64,000 bases of DNA from Phytophthora hibernalis (taxonomy: Eukaryota > Oomycota > Peronosporomycetes > Peronosporales > Peronosporaceae): the NCBI GenBank assembly GCA_012656075.1, contig JAAKBF010000062.1:62001-126000 (forward strand). Direction: 5' to 3'. Within the stretch, counting starts at the first letter, position 1. Each line of letters opens with the position of its first letter. Below are positions 31,261-42,200 of this stretch, piece by piece. The notes below the pieces were generated by a model. The model was given only the letters and a program-made list of their open reading frames with translations, was not told the origin of the DNA and made no database searches. Position numbers and translations under genes: made by a program.

Positions 31261-31950
31261 TTTAGTAGTGGGTCGTGTTGCCATGTTTCGAGATGACCTC
31301 AATGCAGCATTTTGGCATACTAGCAACCAGCTTCTTTAGGCACTCCATGCTAAGAGCTCCCAAGCTACCAAGGTTGCAGCTTTCAGCTCCACAACGTTGT
31401 CATACGGCCTTCCGTTCGCGTAGATATACTGAGCCATCTTTGCCCAGACGTTCTCAATCGGGTTCAGGTCCGGCGAGGGCGCTAACCAGTCAAGGACGCG
31501 GACCTCCATCTCTTCGAAGAATTCAGTTGTCAACCGCGAGCGGTGGATCGAAGCGTTGTCCTGTTGGTAAATGAAGTCAACTCCGTAGTGAAGGTGCGCG
31601 AACGGAAGCATAAACTTCGATATAGTGTAGATGTAGTGCTCAAAGGCCTGCCTACCTATGAGCACTGCCAGTTTCGACTTCCCTTCCACGCTCAAGCTAT
31701 CCCACACCATGACGGAGCCACCCCCGTTTTGGCGTCGCACGGTTTGCCTTGCTGGACGGCGTACGTCACGCCAGTAGTAGCGGAGATCATCTGGTCCATC
31801 GAGATGAACTTTTTCTCGTCCGAGAAAATGATACGCTGCCACAGTTCCGGTTGTATCACCATGAACTTCGTCCAGTTAAGACGCGCGATCTTATGTTGCT
31901 TCACAAATTTGATAATAACTTTTGTACCACTGCGAATTAGTCGGTGGTGT
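31261..31950 (-). pseudogene. Tc1-type (DD34E) transposase, N-terminally truncated
   Basis: Minus-strand pieces: KFVKQHKIARLNW, then IIFSDEKKFISMD (first Asp, about 31830), SVMVWDSLS, IYQQDNASIHRS (second Asp), and WLAPSPDLNPIENVWA (Glu). Exactly 34 residues lie between the second Asp and the Glu, which gives DD34E, the Tc1 type. The C-terminus reads SMPK.CIEVISKHGNTTHY after a one-base shift near 31335. The DNA-binding N-terminus is absent. The three catalytic residues are intact but split over at least two frames. Confidence 0.85.
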
Positions 31951-32092
31951 TTAGATATGTAATGTTTGCGAAAGTGCAGTGTGAAGGGAGGCTCACATAC
32001 AAAAAATCGTATTGTACATGTACTGTCACACCTAGCTCACATACAAACAAACATCAAGATAACTGGAATGATTGTCAAATCGACACTTACAC
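31940..32092. repeat. Direct repeat copy 2 flanking the Tc1 transposase
   Basis: GTCGGTGGTGTTTAGATATG to GATTGTCAAATCGACACTT, same orientation as 31070-31258. Together with the bases before it (about 31900), it forms the unoccupied version of the mariner target site. Confidence 0.7.
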
Positions 32093-32448
32093 CAGTGTAA
32101 TTGGTGACGCTGAGAGCGCAGCGGAGCGCGAGGCTTCTTCGCTTGGGCTTCCCATTTCACTTTTGAATGGGCCGTGGCCCGCCACTCTGTCTACTGAAAG
32201 AAAGGCTTATGAATTTTGAAAAAGCCACTTGAAGAGCACTCGACAAACGCATCGGTGCGAATAATTGTTGCTTGCTTGGTTCTGCACAACTTCATGATAG
32301 ACTTTAAAGATTCGGCAACAATTTCTTCAACGCTGGCAGATATTACGAGTGAAGTCGAGGAGGAGGCCACAAGGTACATACTATTAGTGCTCGTGACAGA
32401 AAACTTCGAACCAAACTAGGCATGCAAAAGCGAAATGATATTGCAAAG

Positions 32449-33429
32449 TTATTTGCTACTTGAGAATAACACTATCATAACACAGTCCCTCGCTACCATA
32501 CTGTTCTTACTCCTAGTTGCTGCTGCTGTCACCAGCGCAATTAGCCGCTGGTTTTGTAACTGCATATGTGCAAGTTGAGCGTCTTGACGCTGCATCATCG
32601 CTTTGAACCGAGCGTCAATCATATCTGCAAGGCCGCGGTCGCTTGAGACATTCGTTTCTGCCGGAGATGGCACCAGTGCAGCAGCCATAGCCTAGAAGCC
32701 TTCAACAATCGACTGCATGCCGATGTCAAAGCTGTCATCCATGGTCTTACGCGTTTTGCCATTTCCGCCTTGTTTTACGTGCGATTGTTTGCTGGTATCA
32801 GCGTCGCTACAGGTTTCCCCATCCGATAGTAAAGCAGCACCGTCCATCTAGCTATCTACCAGCGTCTGCGCGTTCATGCCAGAAAGTCTATCCAATTAAA
32901 TGCATAAGAATGTTCCTTGTTAGCAATGGGCACGCTTTAAATTGTTTCACAGGCATGTTGACTTACCCGACCAAAACGCCTGCATTAGAGCTAGACCTGG
33001 TGGCTCAAGCACTTCGACCTCAGAGTTTCCCGTAGCTCGGGATCTGGCGTTGTACTCCGCCCACTTTCGCTTCAGCCACTTCAGCTTCACCACATTTCAG
33101 TCAACAACACATTATGTTAGTAGTAGAAGTCATTAAACAAGGCATTATTGAATTTTGTACCTTGTTCTTGCACTGCTCAGACGAAAGAGGCGTCCGCTAA
33201 TCTCCGTCGCCAGTAGCAGCCACGCAGCCTTGAGCGCTGCGTTGTTCATTGCCTTCATGAAGCGCTCCGTGTAGGTCTCATAGCGAAGAGTCATCAAGTC
33301 ACGAACCATAACATCGCTCCATTCCAGCACAGCATTGCCTTTCTTAGATGGCGTACTTGACGCTCCCTTTGTTTTGGTCGCTACCCTTGTACATACAACG
33401 ACAATAAAAGCCGCGTCACTTGCTTGCAT
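32449..33429 (-). pseudogene. Harbinger partner protein with Myb/SANT-like domain (element B)
   Basis: The N-terminal part from 33429 contains GNAVLEWSDVMVRDLMTLRYETYTERF...KAAWLLLATEISGRL, a trihelix/SANT-type DNA-binding domain with spaced Trp residues. After an intron it goes on with LKWLKRKWAEYNARSRATGNSEVEVLEPPGLALMQAFW (about 33090-32970), then GKTRKTMDDSFDIGMQS and a coiled coil ADMIDARFKAMMQRQDAQLAHMQLQNQRL (32640-32540). It converges on the transposase gene as in element A. Stops at about 32848 and 32690 break it. A further 5' exon may be the open frame 35556-35164, now separated by a pogo-type insertion. Confidence 0.7.
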
Positions 33430-33479
33430 TCGACCAGTCGTACAAGCGTAAAAACGGGTACGTCTATCAAAATGCGCTG

Positions 33480-35150
33480 TTTAGATTGGCTAAAATAAAA
33501 TCAAGCTTAATGACTTAGTTAACTTTGGACAGAAACCGCACAAGGAAAATGGTTTTTATGCTGTTAAACTTCAACTTCTGGGTATCTTGGAATTTTTTTA
33601 TCAAAGCTACTAGCAACTTACTCGGGGCCAATCAATTCCCACGATCTAGTTGTTCGTTTAATCGAAATGAGACTCTTTTATGTAATCGAACCTTTACGAT
33701 AATCAGTCAGCCACAGGGCCCGCAGAATTTTTTAGCCGGCTCCACGACGCCAACGTCAAGAGGCTGGCAAGCAGCGGTGCTGTTGGCTTGAAGCGGGACC
33801 AAGGTTGCGCTAGCCTACCTCGCAATGACATCATATCCCTCCTTCGACACACGACAATCAAAGTTGTCGGCAAGAAGGACAGAAGGAGTCTCTATTTCGA
33901 ACTTTACAGTTCCTTTGCATAGATTTTCCATACTCTGCTGTCCATCCAGCCGTTTTCTTGGACGCACTACACATACCCTTGCCCTTGTGGATAAGTTGGG
34001 AGCTCTTCTTTCTCAATAGTACCGCTGGGCTTGCCTTTCACGATGAAAAGGATCGGCGACTTCTTGCCTATAAAAATTATTATTAAAAACAAAAACAAAA
34101 TATTAGCAAACTTTGTCAGTAGAAACAGTTAAACACATTCACGTACCATCGGCTCGGATCGTAAGGCACGCCGTCAGTCTTACCGAATGCTTCTCGGTAT
34201 ACTTCACTTTAACAGAGCCCTTGCGACCACGCTCCGCCAAACGTGCTTAGGCGGGGTGTCGAAGTAGATTGCAGTTTCGTCGACATTGTATATCATAGAT
34301 GTATCGTAGCTGGATGCGTGCTTGTCCCAAAACTCAATTGCAAACTTTACGCGTGTTTCTTCCATGTCCGCAGACGGCTTCTTGGTATGTTGAGCGACTT
34401 GTACTGTAAAACCATGACTAACATCGAATCAAACAATATATTATCATAAAACGAATAAACTAAATAAAAACACACATACAACAATATAGGTACCATTTGG
34501 AGAAGCGCTGAAGCAAGCGCATGATTGCATTGTCAGCGGATACTAAGCTCTTTTTGCCATTCACGTAGTTTTAAACCAACGCCTGTGATTGAGCTTGATA
34601 TACTCTAACATCATGGTAGTACAGAACGGCTAGCAGACGTGTTAGTTAATTTCAACAGTATTAAAAATAAAGCAATCGCTTACCTCTTCATCTCGTCGCA
34701 TGTCCTTCCTGAACGTTAGCAGCCCATGCGAAAACGGAATTGTCTCTTTTCGACCCTGGCCCTTTAGCGTCTTGCCGTTTGTGCTCCCTGGAAGCTGAAG
34801 ATTGCGTTCGCTTGAGCCACCCAGTCGTGCACCGTGCGTCGGGGGTAGCCTAGAGAGTCAGCAGCTGCCTGCGCGCCGATTTTCGAAACCAGTCGGAGAG
34901 TTTGGCGCTTTTGTTCGATAGTGTAGGTGCTCTGCTTGGTGGGCGTTAGGCCCCAGACGCGAATCGTAAGTGAGCGCGCGCTGCGTCCTTCAAGTTGACG
35001 CCAATGCAAGCCACTCAGTTTTTTTGCAATAGGATTGGGCAATATTGCTATAAAGTCTTACATGATTGGCTACAATAAATTTTCAAAGTACTAATACAGT
35101 ACAGCTTTTAGATAGATAATCTTAATAAATCTTCGTGATGGTGATGATTG
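33480..35150 (-). mobile_element. pogo/CENP-B-type (DDE_1) transposon nested in Harbinger B
   Basis: The minus strand encodes, from 35042 down, a helix-turn-helix (QKRQTLRLVSKIGAQAAADSLGYPRRTVHDWV), then FAIEFWDKHASSYDTSMIYNVDET (first Asp, about 34280), a KKSPILFIVKGKPSG segment, SVLLADNFDCRVS (second Asp) and ANSTAASQPLDVGVVEPAKK (third Asp, about 33740). This is the DDE_1 order of pogo/Tigger/jerky transposases. The borders given are approximate since I could not find convincing terminal repeats. Several frame changes mark it as inactive. Confidence 0.7.
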
Positions 35151-35627
35151 GCGGATTTTTCTGTTACGGGGATTTCTCAGTCGTTGACTGTACCTGTTCC
35201 GATCGAGCCGCTTCTGTTGTCCCCCCCACCAACCCCATCAGCTCTGTGGGCTGACGCGCTGATATTTGGGCTTGCCAGCGCTGCCAATCTTGGCGCAGGG
35301 ACGGTCGTCGTGCTGCTTTCCAACGGTGTACAAGCTGCGCCTTCAGCACCCGTGGAATCGCCCAAATGTCGTTGTAGCCGAGTGCATTAGCTAACGATGC
35401 AGCACTGGGCACAGACAGGAGCGTCGAGGGTTCGCATCCCGCGCTTCCGGGGCTGGAGTTGCTGGCGCTGGACGTAATTGGCGTGGAGGAGAGTGCGCTG
35501 CTGCCGAAGAGATGATGGCGTTGAGAGGCTGCCACTTGTCGTGTGATACCCACCACGAGAACCGGACAGACTCTGGTTTCATACTTATCGATTTCCCTAA
35601 CCCTGGGTCACCAGACCCAGAACCAGC

Positions 35628-35644
35628 CAGCGCGACCAGCCCCT
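35628..35644 (-). repeat. Right terminal inverted repeat of Harbinger B
   Basis: CCAGCGCGACCAGCCCC, exact complement of 29260-29276, followed by TAA (35645-35647). Confidence 0.9.
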
Positions 35645-35689
35645 AAGGACACCCCCTAATTGCATAGAAACATAAAAGACTCGAGTGAA

Positions 35690-37255
35690 CTCACGATCCT
35701 TTTTGCATGTTTACAAAATGCAAAGCTTTATTCTGGTGCATTACTGCTCCCTCGATGAAGTTCTCCACAATGTCGTCGGAGTCTTGAACGGTCTCGTCAA
35801 TCACTTGGAGCTCCTCTAATCGCTCTACAATATCGTTCTCAGGGTCATCAGCGCAATGCGTCTTGTTTGAGTGGGTAAACCCACTAACAATGACCTGTTT
35901 GCCAAGCTCCTTCAAAGCAGTAGTGGGTCAACTTATAGCGTCTGACCACGTAAGCGGATATAGCTGGAACTTTGAGCGCTTGTCACTCGCGCTATAAACA
36001 CGCAGTTGCCCGAATAGATGTTGCACCCAGCACTTTCTTAGCCGGTACTTGAGCGGGCGAAACCATGAAATGTCCGCAGGCTGGCACACAGACGTCAAGC
36101 CTGGTGGAACTTTCACAAAGGGCACATTGAGTAGCTCGGCGTGCTATTGAACTTCTGTAGTCCAGTGGGCTGAAAAATCACCCCAGAGTAACAGAACAGG
36201 TGATTCTTCGTCTCTGCTCGCGAAGTGATAGTCCAGGAAAATGACAGCCAGATCTGTATTCCATCATGCAGAGCTGTTGCCATAGATTTGCGAACCGTTT
36301 TGCAATTTGATTTTTTACTGGTAGACCAAAGGGTGTCTCCAAATCCATGCTGATCTATATAATTGTACGCAGCCTTCTCAGCGATGTTGGAGGGATCCGT
36401 TTTCATAACGTAAAACGGATCGTACTGCGTGCCGGTTGAGCCCCAAGAAACATGGCTGTAAAGCGCTCTTTGTCTTTTCCGTCGCAACGAACCCAGATGG
36501 ATTTCTGCCTTTTTGTGACTGTTTGCTTGGGCAAGTATTCAAAGAAAATCCGACTTTGATCCGCGTTGTAAACTTTATCAACGCCATGCACCAGCTTGGT
36601 CTGTTCAACTTTGCGCCCAAAATCTTGGGCTTCTTGTTCCACTACCACAGAAGGTTTCTGCCCTTGGCGTGTCTTTGCGCGAAAAGAAAGACGATGGCGT
36701 GAAAGAAATCCCTGTCGTTAGCTCCAGCTTCCATAAAAATTCCATCAGGTACGCCTTCCTCGCTAGCAACTTCATGGGCTTGCAACTGCAGCATCAGTCT
36801 TGACACCGGGACACCTTCTCCGCGTAAGGAATTGACCCATTCTAATAGCCCTCTTCCTCGGTGAAAGATATGGAGGCGCCTGTGCTTCGCTTACGCTCTG
36901 ATTTCAGGCTCGCGGTTGAAGCAGATGCTGACATTTCCGTGATGTGTACCCTGTCTCGTACCCACTCGTAAAAGCTTTTGCGTTTGGTTTACGTTTTTTT
37001 TGTAGGTCACATGGCTGTAAAACTTATCGAATGCAGATGACATGTTCTTGTCCTGAATATAGCTTATTATATCAAACTTCCTTGAATAGCACTCGCTCTA
37101 GCGTTTGTAGGTGTTAGCTTTCCGGCCCGCACCGCCTGGTGCTCGCTTTCGACCTCGCGCCATGCTGAAGATGCTTGGTGGAAGGATGTCGACTGCAAAT
37201 TGCACGGCGTGTCTTGCTTGCTTGATGTTCGCAGCGTGCTATATTCAGCAAACAT
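35690..37255 (-). pseudogene. Second DDE_1 (pogo/CENP-B-type) transposase, different lineage
   Basis: Minus-strand pieces: an N-terminal DNA-binding segment (37255-36850, several frames), DKVYNADQSRIFFEYLPKQT (first Asp, about 36570) with IWVRCDGKDKERFTAM, then SPVLLLWGDFSAHW (about 36180), VPFVKVPPGLTSVCQPADISWFRPLKYRLRK (third Asp, about 36070) and an acidic C-terminus (35915-35691). The motifs differ clearly from those of the nested element at 33480-35150 (ADQS versus VDET, WGDFSAH versus ADNFDC). It lies just outside the right end of Harbinger B. Multiple stops and shifts are present. Confidence 0.72.
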
Positions 37256-37399
37256 ATGTTAAAGTTGGTTGAAGAGACCCCAGTCAACAAGTCGAAGTTC
37301 GACCTTATGTATAGTAGACAACACTAGAATCACATCTTTATTTTGTTCTTTGGCGTCCTCGTCGAGACATCGTTTAATATGATAATAGAGCAAACGCCA

Positions 37400-38963
37400 A
37401 GTTGCTGAACTTGCTGCCCTCATTGAATTCATGCAATTGGTATACCATTCCGCGTGGTTGAGACTGCTGTCTTTGTTGCGTTGATTATGAGCTTGCGCCC
37501 TGCGTATGGTGGGCATATCTCATCGCGTAAGGTGTTGACTGGTTCGCAACTCAAAAAGCAATACCACGACTTGTACGTGCGCTGTCGAAAGTTTCTGGAC
37601 GGTGCTCGATCATTCGCACTCGTTAGTGACGGGTGGTTCAACTCACGAAACGAACACGTAGTCAACTTTGTGGTGAGTATTCCGCGGTCAAAGCCATTCT
37701 TCTTGTAGATTTTATCTACGGTAGGCATTGCCAAACATCTGATGCTATTGCCACTCACATCCTAGAAGTGATAGAGGAGTTGGGTGTGTTGAAGTGTGTT
37801 GAAGTGTGTTGTAGTGGTGACCAAAAACACGAAATATATGCGTGGGGCATGGAAAATTATCGATCCACTCGTTTACGCGAACAGGTGTGGGCCCACATCA
37901 TGAACCTTCTCATCAAGGACGTTTGCGAGCTCAAATAATTCAGCCCGAATATCAAACACACGTCAACCGTTGTGCGCTTTATAAACGACCATCAGCACGT
38001 TCGAGCGGCATTCAACCCAATTCGCGATCGCTTCGATATCTCTCACAGTTTGATTACGACAGTTCCGACTAGGTGGTATACACACTACAATGAGTGTCGA
38101 TATCTGCTCGCAGCAAAGTTTGCCGTTCAATCGCTGCTAGAAAATGATGAATCGGCGATCCTCGACGACATCCAGAACTAGAAAGCTGTCAGGGAGTTCA
38201 AGAAGATCGTGACCGGCCCTGGGTTTTGGAACAGGTTGCGGAAGCTGACAAATGTACTGGCATTTCCTAGTAACACCATTGGGCAAGCTTAAGAGCGACC
38301 AGGGAGACTTGTTTATGGTCTACGACTACTTTCGGCGCCTCGACACATCCTGGACTAATGCGTTAACGCTTCGAACCGCCGTTATCAACAAGTTAAAAGC
38401 GGCAGTCAAAGCGTGATGGGATTTTCTACACACGGAGTCATTGGGATTTGCTTATCTTCTGACTCCGAAGTCAGCTGGTCTAGATTGACTTCCAGAGCTA
38501 AAGGATAATGCTGAAAATCAATTTGTCGAGTACGTGGGGGGTTCAGCGAAGAAACGGCTGAGAAGTCCAAGGCAGGGCTGGCTACCTTCATGACGATGGG
38601 AGCTACGATTTCGCTTTCTCTCCGAAAGGAGTACTGGAGTCTTTCAGGGCTGCAATACTGGCCCAATATGGGACAGCACAGTTTCCACTACTGGCGGTGA
38701 CTGCGTTGCGGATATTTTCGGTCCCAACATTGTCGGCTGCATCTGAACGTGTGTGGGGTATGTACAGTTTCAGTATGACCAAGCGGCGATGGCGACTTCG
38801 CATGGACATGTTGGAGATACTGGTCTTCATCTGCATCAATCACTGCCTTATTGATGAACAAGACAAAGCCGACTACATCAGTGAATATTTTAAAGATGAA
38901 TTCGCAGAAGACAACGAAGAAGAAAAAGAAAAAGATGATGAAGCAACCGATGTAGTGATGTAA
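37400..38963 (+). pseudogene. hAT-family transposase, degraded
   Basis: The order of pieces is that of hAT transposases with a DUF659-type N-terminal half: SLRPAYGGHISSRKVL, FALVSDGWFNSRNEHVVNFVV and the following KPFFL/VDFIYGRHC (37480-37740); a middle part ending VPTRWYTHYNECRYLLAAK (37970-38180); and the C-terminal dimerisation motif LLAVTALRIFSVPTLSAASERVWGMYSF...KRRWRL (38680-38810), followed by an acidic Glu/Lys tail ending at 38963. Frame changes at about 37680 and 37935 and stops at about 38180 and 38290 break the gene. The BED zinc finger expected at the N-terminus and the terminal repeats were not found. Confidence 0.8.
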
Positions 38964-40840
38964 TTATGTCAAAAACAGAAGTAAATCATCAAAGTTGTAA
39001 AACTCACTCCACAATAAAGCTAGACATCGTTTTGGTAAATATTGTGCCTGCATTAGATTTTGTTTTCGTTGAGTGGTAGAAAAGGTAGGGACAGTTTTCT
39101 GTTGGAGTTGGCGATGATCTCAAACGACATTATAATAAAAATACCTTTACAATAATACGGACAATGACTAAAAAGCCGGCAGTGCTGAACGCCATCCGTC
39201 ATACTATTGATCCTTTACTGCACCCAACTGAAAAACTCGGCCGTCTTGTGATTGGATGAAGTGTTCCTATTTTTCATAGAAAATACAATAAAAAGTCCAA
39301 GTGTGCAGAACAAGAACAGGAATTGCCTATCCCAATAATTCAAGAAGGGTGATTGGTATGAAAATAAATGAATACCGTGAATCTACTGGATAAAATCGTT
39401 TTTGACTAAAAAATCGTAAGTGAAGAGGTGCACTGTTCGCTGCCGAGTTTTGCATTGCCGGCTTTAGTAGTCGTTGTCTGTAATCACAACAGCTGTTTCA
39501 CATTTGAAAATCTATTTGAGTTGTACCGAGATAATCTTTTTCTCGATATATTTTTAATAGATATTTTAAAGGCGCCAAACCCGGGAAAGAGTTCATTTCA
39601 GGTTCAACATTGCAACAAGCTCATGTCACCACTTAGCCTCCTTCAAAGCGCTATACGAGCTTGAGGGAGGCGGTTAAATGGTGTGTTGGTATCATCCCGC
39701 CCGACGACGATTCGAAGACCTGATCAGATCCAAGACCAAGCCAATAGACCCTTCGACAACTCAATCTCCCCACTCTAAAGAGCTCACTCGATGTCTTCCC
39801 GGAAGTACCCACCGTATATGTACAAGAGGACGCCGAGCCGGAAGAAGCCGACGAGATTCCACCCTACGTAATCATTCTTCCATACTTTCCATCAGATAAC
39901 ACGATCAACGAAGCCACTTCGCCGATACCAGGCAGAAGCCCCGACATCTATGCAGTCGAGGTATTGTATGCATAGAAGCTAGTAGATAACATTTTATATA
40001 TTTATTATGGGTTGGCTGGCCCGAGCCAACTTAGAAGATTACTGGCAACATTCCAATCGAGACCACGAGGGCGTTCGATCGTGCAGAGCAACGATCAGCT
40101 TGGCCGTCATACATTCGACTTCCTTACAGTATTAGACGGCCTGGAACTGTTTACCGCTTTGTGCAATGGATACAAGGGTAATCATTAACTATCACATACC
40201 TTATATACACTATTACATGAAACTTACTGTTAATTTCATGTTAGTGTTTAGTGATGACCATATACAGCAAAATAGCCAGCTCTAATTGCAAGTACACATC
40301 GAATTTTCTTTGAGCCTCTCTTTAGGCTTTCAATGATGCATTATGCGTCCTTCAACTTTTTCATAACGTAGATGTGAAACGACCCTTAGACGGGATAGCA
40401 CAGTGAAAACACCACAGATCTGTGAATTGCACAAGGACAGGTGAACGTCACAAGGAATGTTGGATTTGCACATCAACCCTTTTGTACACCCACTGTAACA
40501 GCACAATACAACCAACAGGATACATAACAAATGCCCAACAAAGCGTCATAATCAGTCCAAACCGATTAAAATGCAGTTATGATTCGCCGCGGAGGGTACT
40601 TATAACGAGTCCCATCCAACAAAAGAGCGAGCAGAGGGCGGCTTCCCACCAACCCTCCCCATACAACCGCTAAAGAAGAAGAAGAAACACCCCACCCCAC
40701 ACCGTCGAATGAAGGACGCCCCATGCAGAAACATGTGCATCGAGCTCAAAGAAAGTGATATTCTGGTTCTGCATGTGGGTGTCATGAAACCATCAGGGTC
40801 TCCAAAACCTAAGAAATGTTCTGCATGATTTGATCCACTC
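38964..40840. other. Gene-poor repeat-derived stretch, nothing recognised
   Basis: AT-rich 3' flank of the hAT remnant, then scattered short open frames. A possible coding remnant at 40030-40180 reads LLATFQSRPRGRSIVQSNDQ and HTFDFLTVLDGLELF, but I cannot assign it. No RNA gene or regulatory feature is evident. Confidence 0.4.
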
Positions 40841-40849
40841 CAATCCCAC

Positions 40850-41480
40850 GTCTAATGCGATCCCCCGACAGAGTCCCCGCAGCACAGGCTCAAGTTGGCA
40901 GACGGGTTTGCTGAAATTTACAAGCACAAAATTTTGGCTAGTTGAGTTGGTTGAATTGATGGGTAGCTGTGTGAAATCCGCCCGTCTAGAGAGAGGATGC
41001 GCCCGGTGTTAGTGCGTTCTTTTCCGGCCATTACCAGAAGTACGGTTGAATGTCCAAGCGATCTATGACTTGCTGAGTCGCTTTACCGGATAGTGTTTTA
41101 ATTCGCCCTGTAGGGTGGGGATTCGATTTATTGCAAGAATTGGAGGCTGTGAGGAAATTATACAGTTAACAGCCGGCTTTTACAGCATAGGGGACAACGC
41201 TTATCTCCCCTCAAACGTCTTGTTGGTACCTTTCAAAAAACTATATGCCAGGGAAATGACTACTCCGACTACAACTTTTATCTGCGTCAGTTGCGAATCT
41301 GGATTGAAATCGTATTCGAGTTGTTAATGAAAAAGTGACAGATCTTTAAATGCCCTGGCGTCGTTGCTTTAGTGAACATGAAAAATGTGATCAAGACATG
41401 CATAAAGCTTCACAACTTCTGTATTGATGAGCGAACTAAAACCCAAGAAGCAAGTACGAGCATTCGTGCAGTCACCACTG
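40850..41480 (+). pseudogene. Harbinger-type transposase, heavily degraded C-terminal half (element C)
   Basis: In shifting frames: a possible first Asp block IDG.LCEIRP (about 40955), LNVQAIYDLLSRFTG (about 41048), GFYSIGDNAY with the second Asp (about 41178), YLRQLRIWIEIVFELLMKK with the glutamate (about 41285), and IKTCIKLHNFCIDER (about 41400-41440). This matches the layout of the HARBI1-type nuclease core. Nearly every block needs a frame change, so it is old. It belongs to a different subfamily from elements A and B (GDNAY versus ADSGY). Confidence 0.65.
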
Positions 41481-42200
41481 AATGCCAAAACGCGTCATAA
41501 AGCTGGTATCAGTCTACCGACACTTCTGACGGCCAGCCCATGTTGCGTATCGATCCCACACTACGGATCTAAATAAAACACATCAGCATGGCCGTCGCAG
41601 AAAACCCAAAAACCATTGCTGCCCTGACCAAAGAAACACTGGATCCTGCCTCGACACGGGCAAAACTACTGCTGACTTTCTTTCACATTCCCACCACCTT
41701 GAAGGAAGCGTCGATATCTTCGAAAGCGGCTTCGTCCGAAATAATCCTGTCGAATTGACATGTGTCGGAGCTGAAACATTCATCCAGAACCTGGATCCAT
41801 CTAGATCGATACCCTACGGAGAAGCTGATTTCTAGTCGAGAGGAACGAATCGAAAATGCCAATAGAGAACAGCACATTCAGTAGGTGAAACATACATCCC
41901 TTCGTGCGTTTTCATTATCGTCAAGTCCTCTTTTGATTCTTTGTCGCAGCCGATCGATTAACGTTGCGGCGCCTCTCCTTGGACACCCCAAACGATCGGT
42001 ATCTTGCCCCGTTCAACTTTTCTGGTGTTCTTGGCGACATTTCGAATTTGAATTTGAAGTGAGGTACATTAATGTCAATAAACTATTGCTAACGCGACCT
42101 AATGCCAATTCTCAGTTAAGCCAAGAGTGCAACAACGAGTGCCCCGCCGTCCTCGGCTATTTATGCAGTGATTGCGTCTGACAAAGTTACACCTCACCCT
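41481..42200. other. Unassigned stretch after Harbinger C
   Basis: One plus-strand coding-like segment (41588-41880: ENPKTIAALTKETLDPA..., ending EERIENANREQH) has charged helical character but no family I recognise. The rest has no feature. Confidence 0.35.

Larger units (their letters stand above)
29688..32419 (+). pseudogene. Harbinger transposase/nuclease, interrupted by nested elements
   Basis: The N-terminal part (29688-30036) has ERAVACTLFHLGSKGGFRETA, an HTH-like segment, then CGVMNGTLIVI and DFEGWYNRKG. A GT-AG intron (about 30032-30103) leads to FPSVNVQAVCDHRKRF, PGSWSDAKIF and LADSGYG (second catalytic Asp). The reading stops near 30385 at TRMAG. The C-terminal end resumes about 1.8 kb later (32222-32419: KPLEEHSTNASVRIIVACLVLHNFMIDF). 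The first catalytic position, Asp in the usual GxMDGTL, is Asn here, and the glutamate region is lost at the insertion. The copy is therefore dead in two independent ways. Confidence 0.82.
29260..35644. mobile_element. PIF/Harbinger element B, both ends intact, with nested transposons
   Basis: A 17-base perfect terminal inverted repeat, GGGGCTGGTCGCGCTGG at 29260-29276 and its complement at 35628-35644, is flanked on both sides by TAA (29257-29259, 35645-35647), the three-base TWA duplication of PIF/Harbinger insertions. Inside are a plus-strand transposase (29688-32419) and a convergent minus-strand Myb/SANT-like partner gene. Tc1- and mariner-type DNA splits the transposase, and a pogo-type transposase gene lies between the partner gene and the right end. 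The 6385-base length is therefore inflated by these insertions. Confidence 0.88.
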
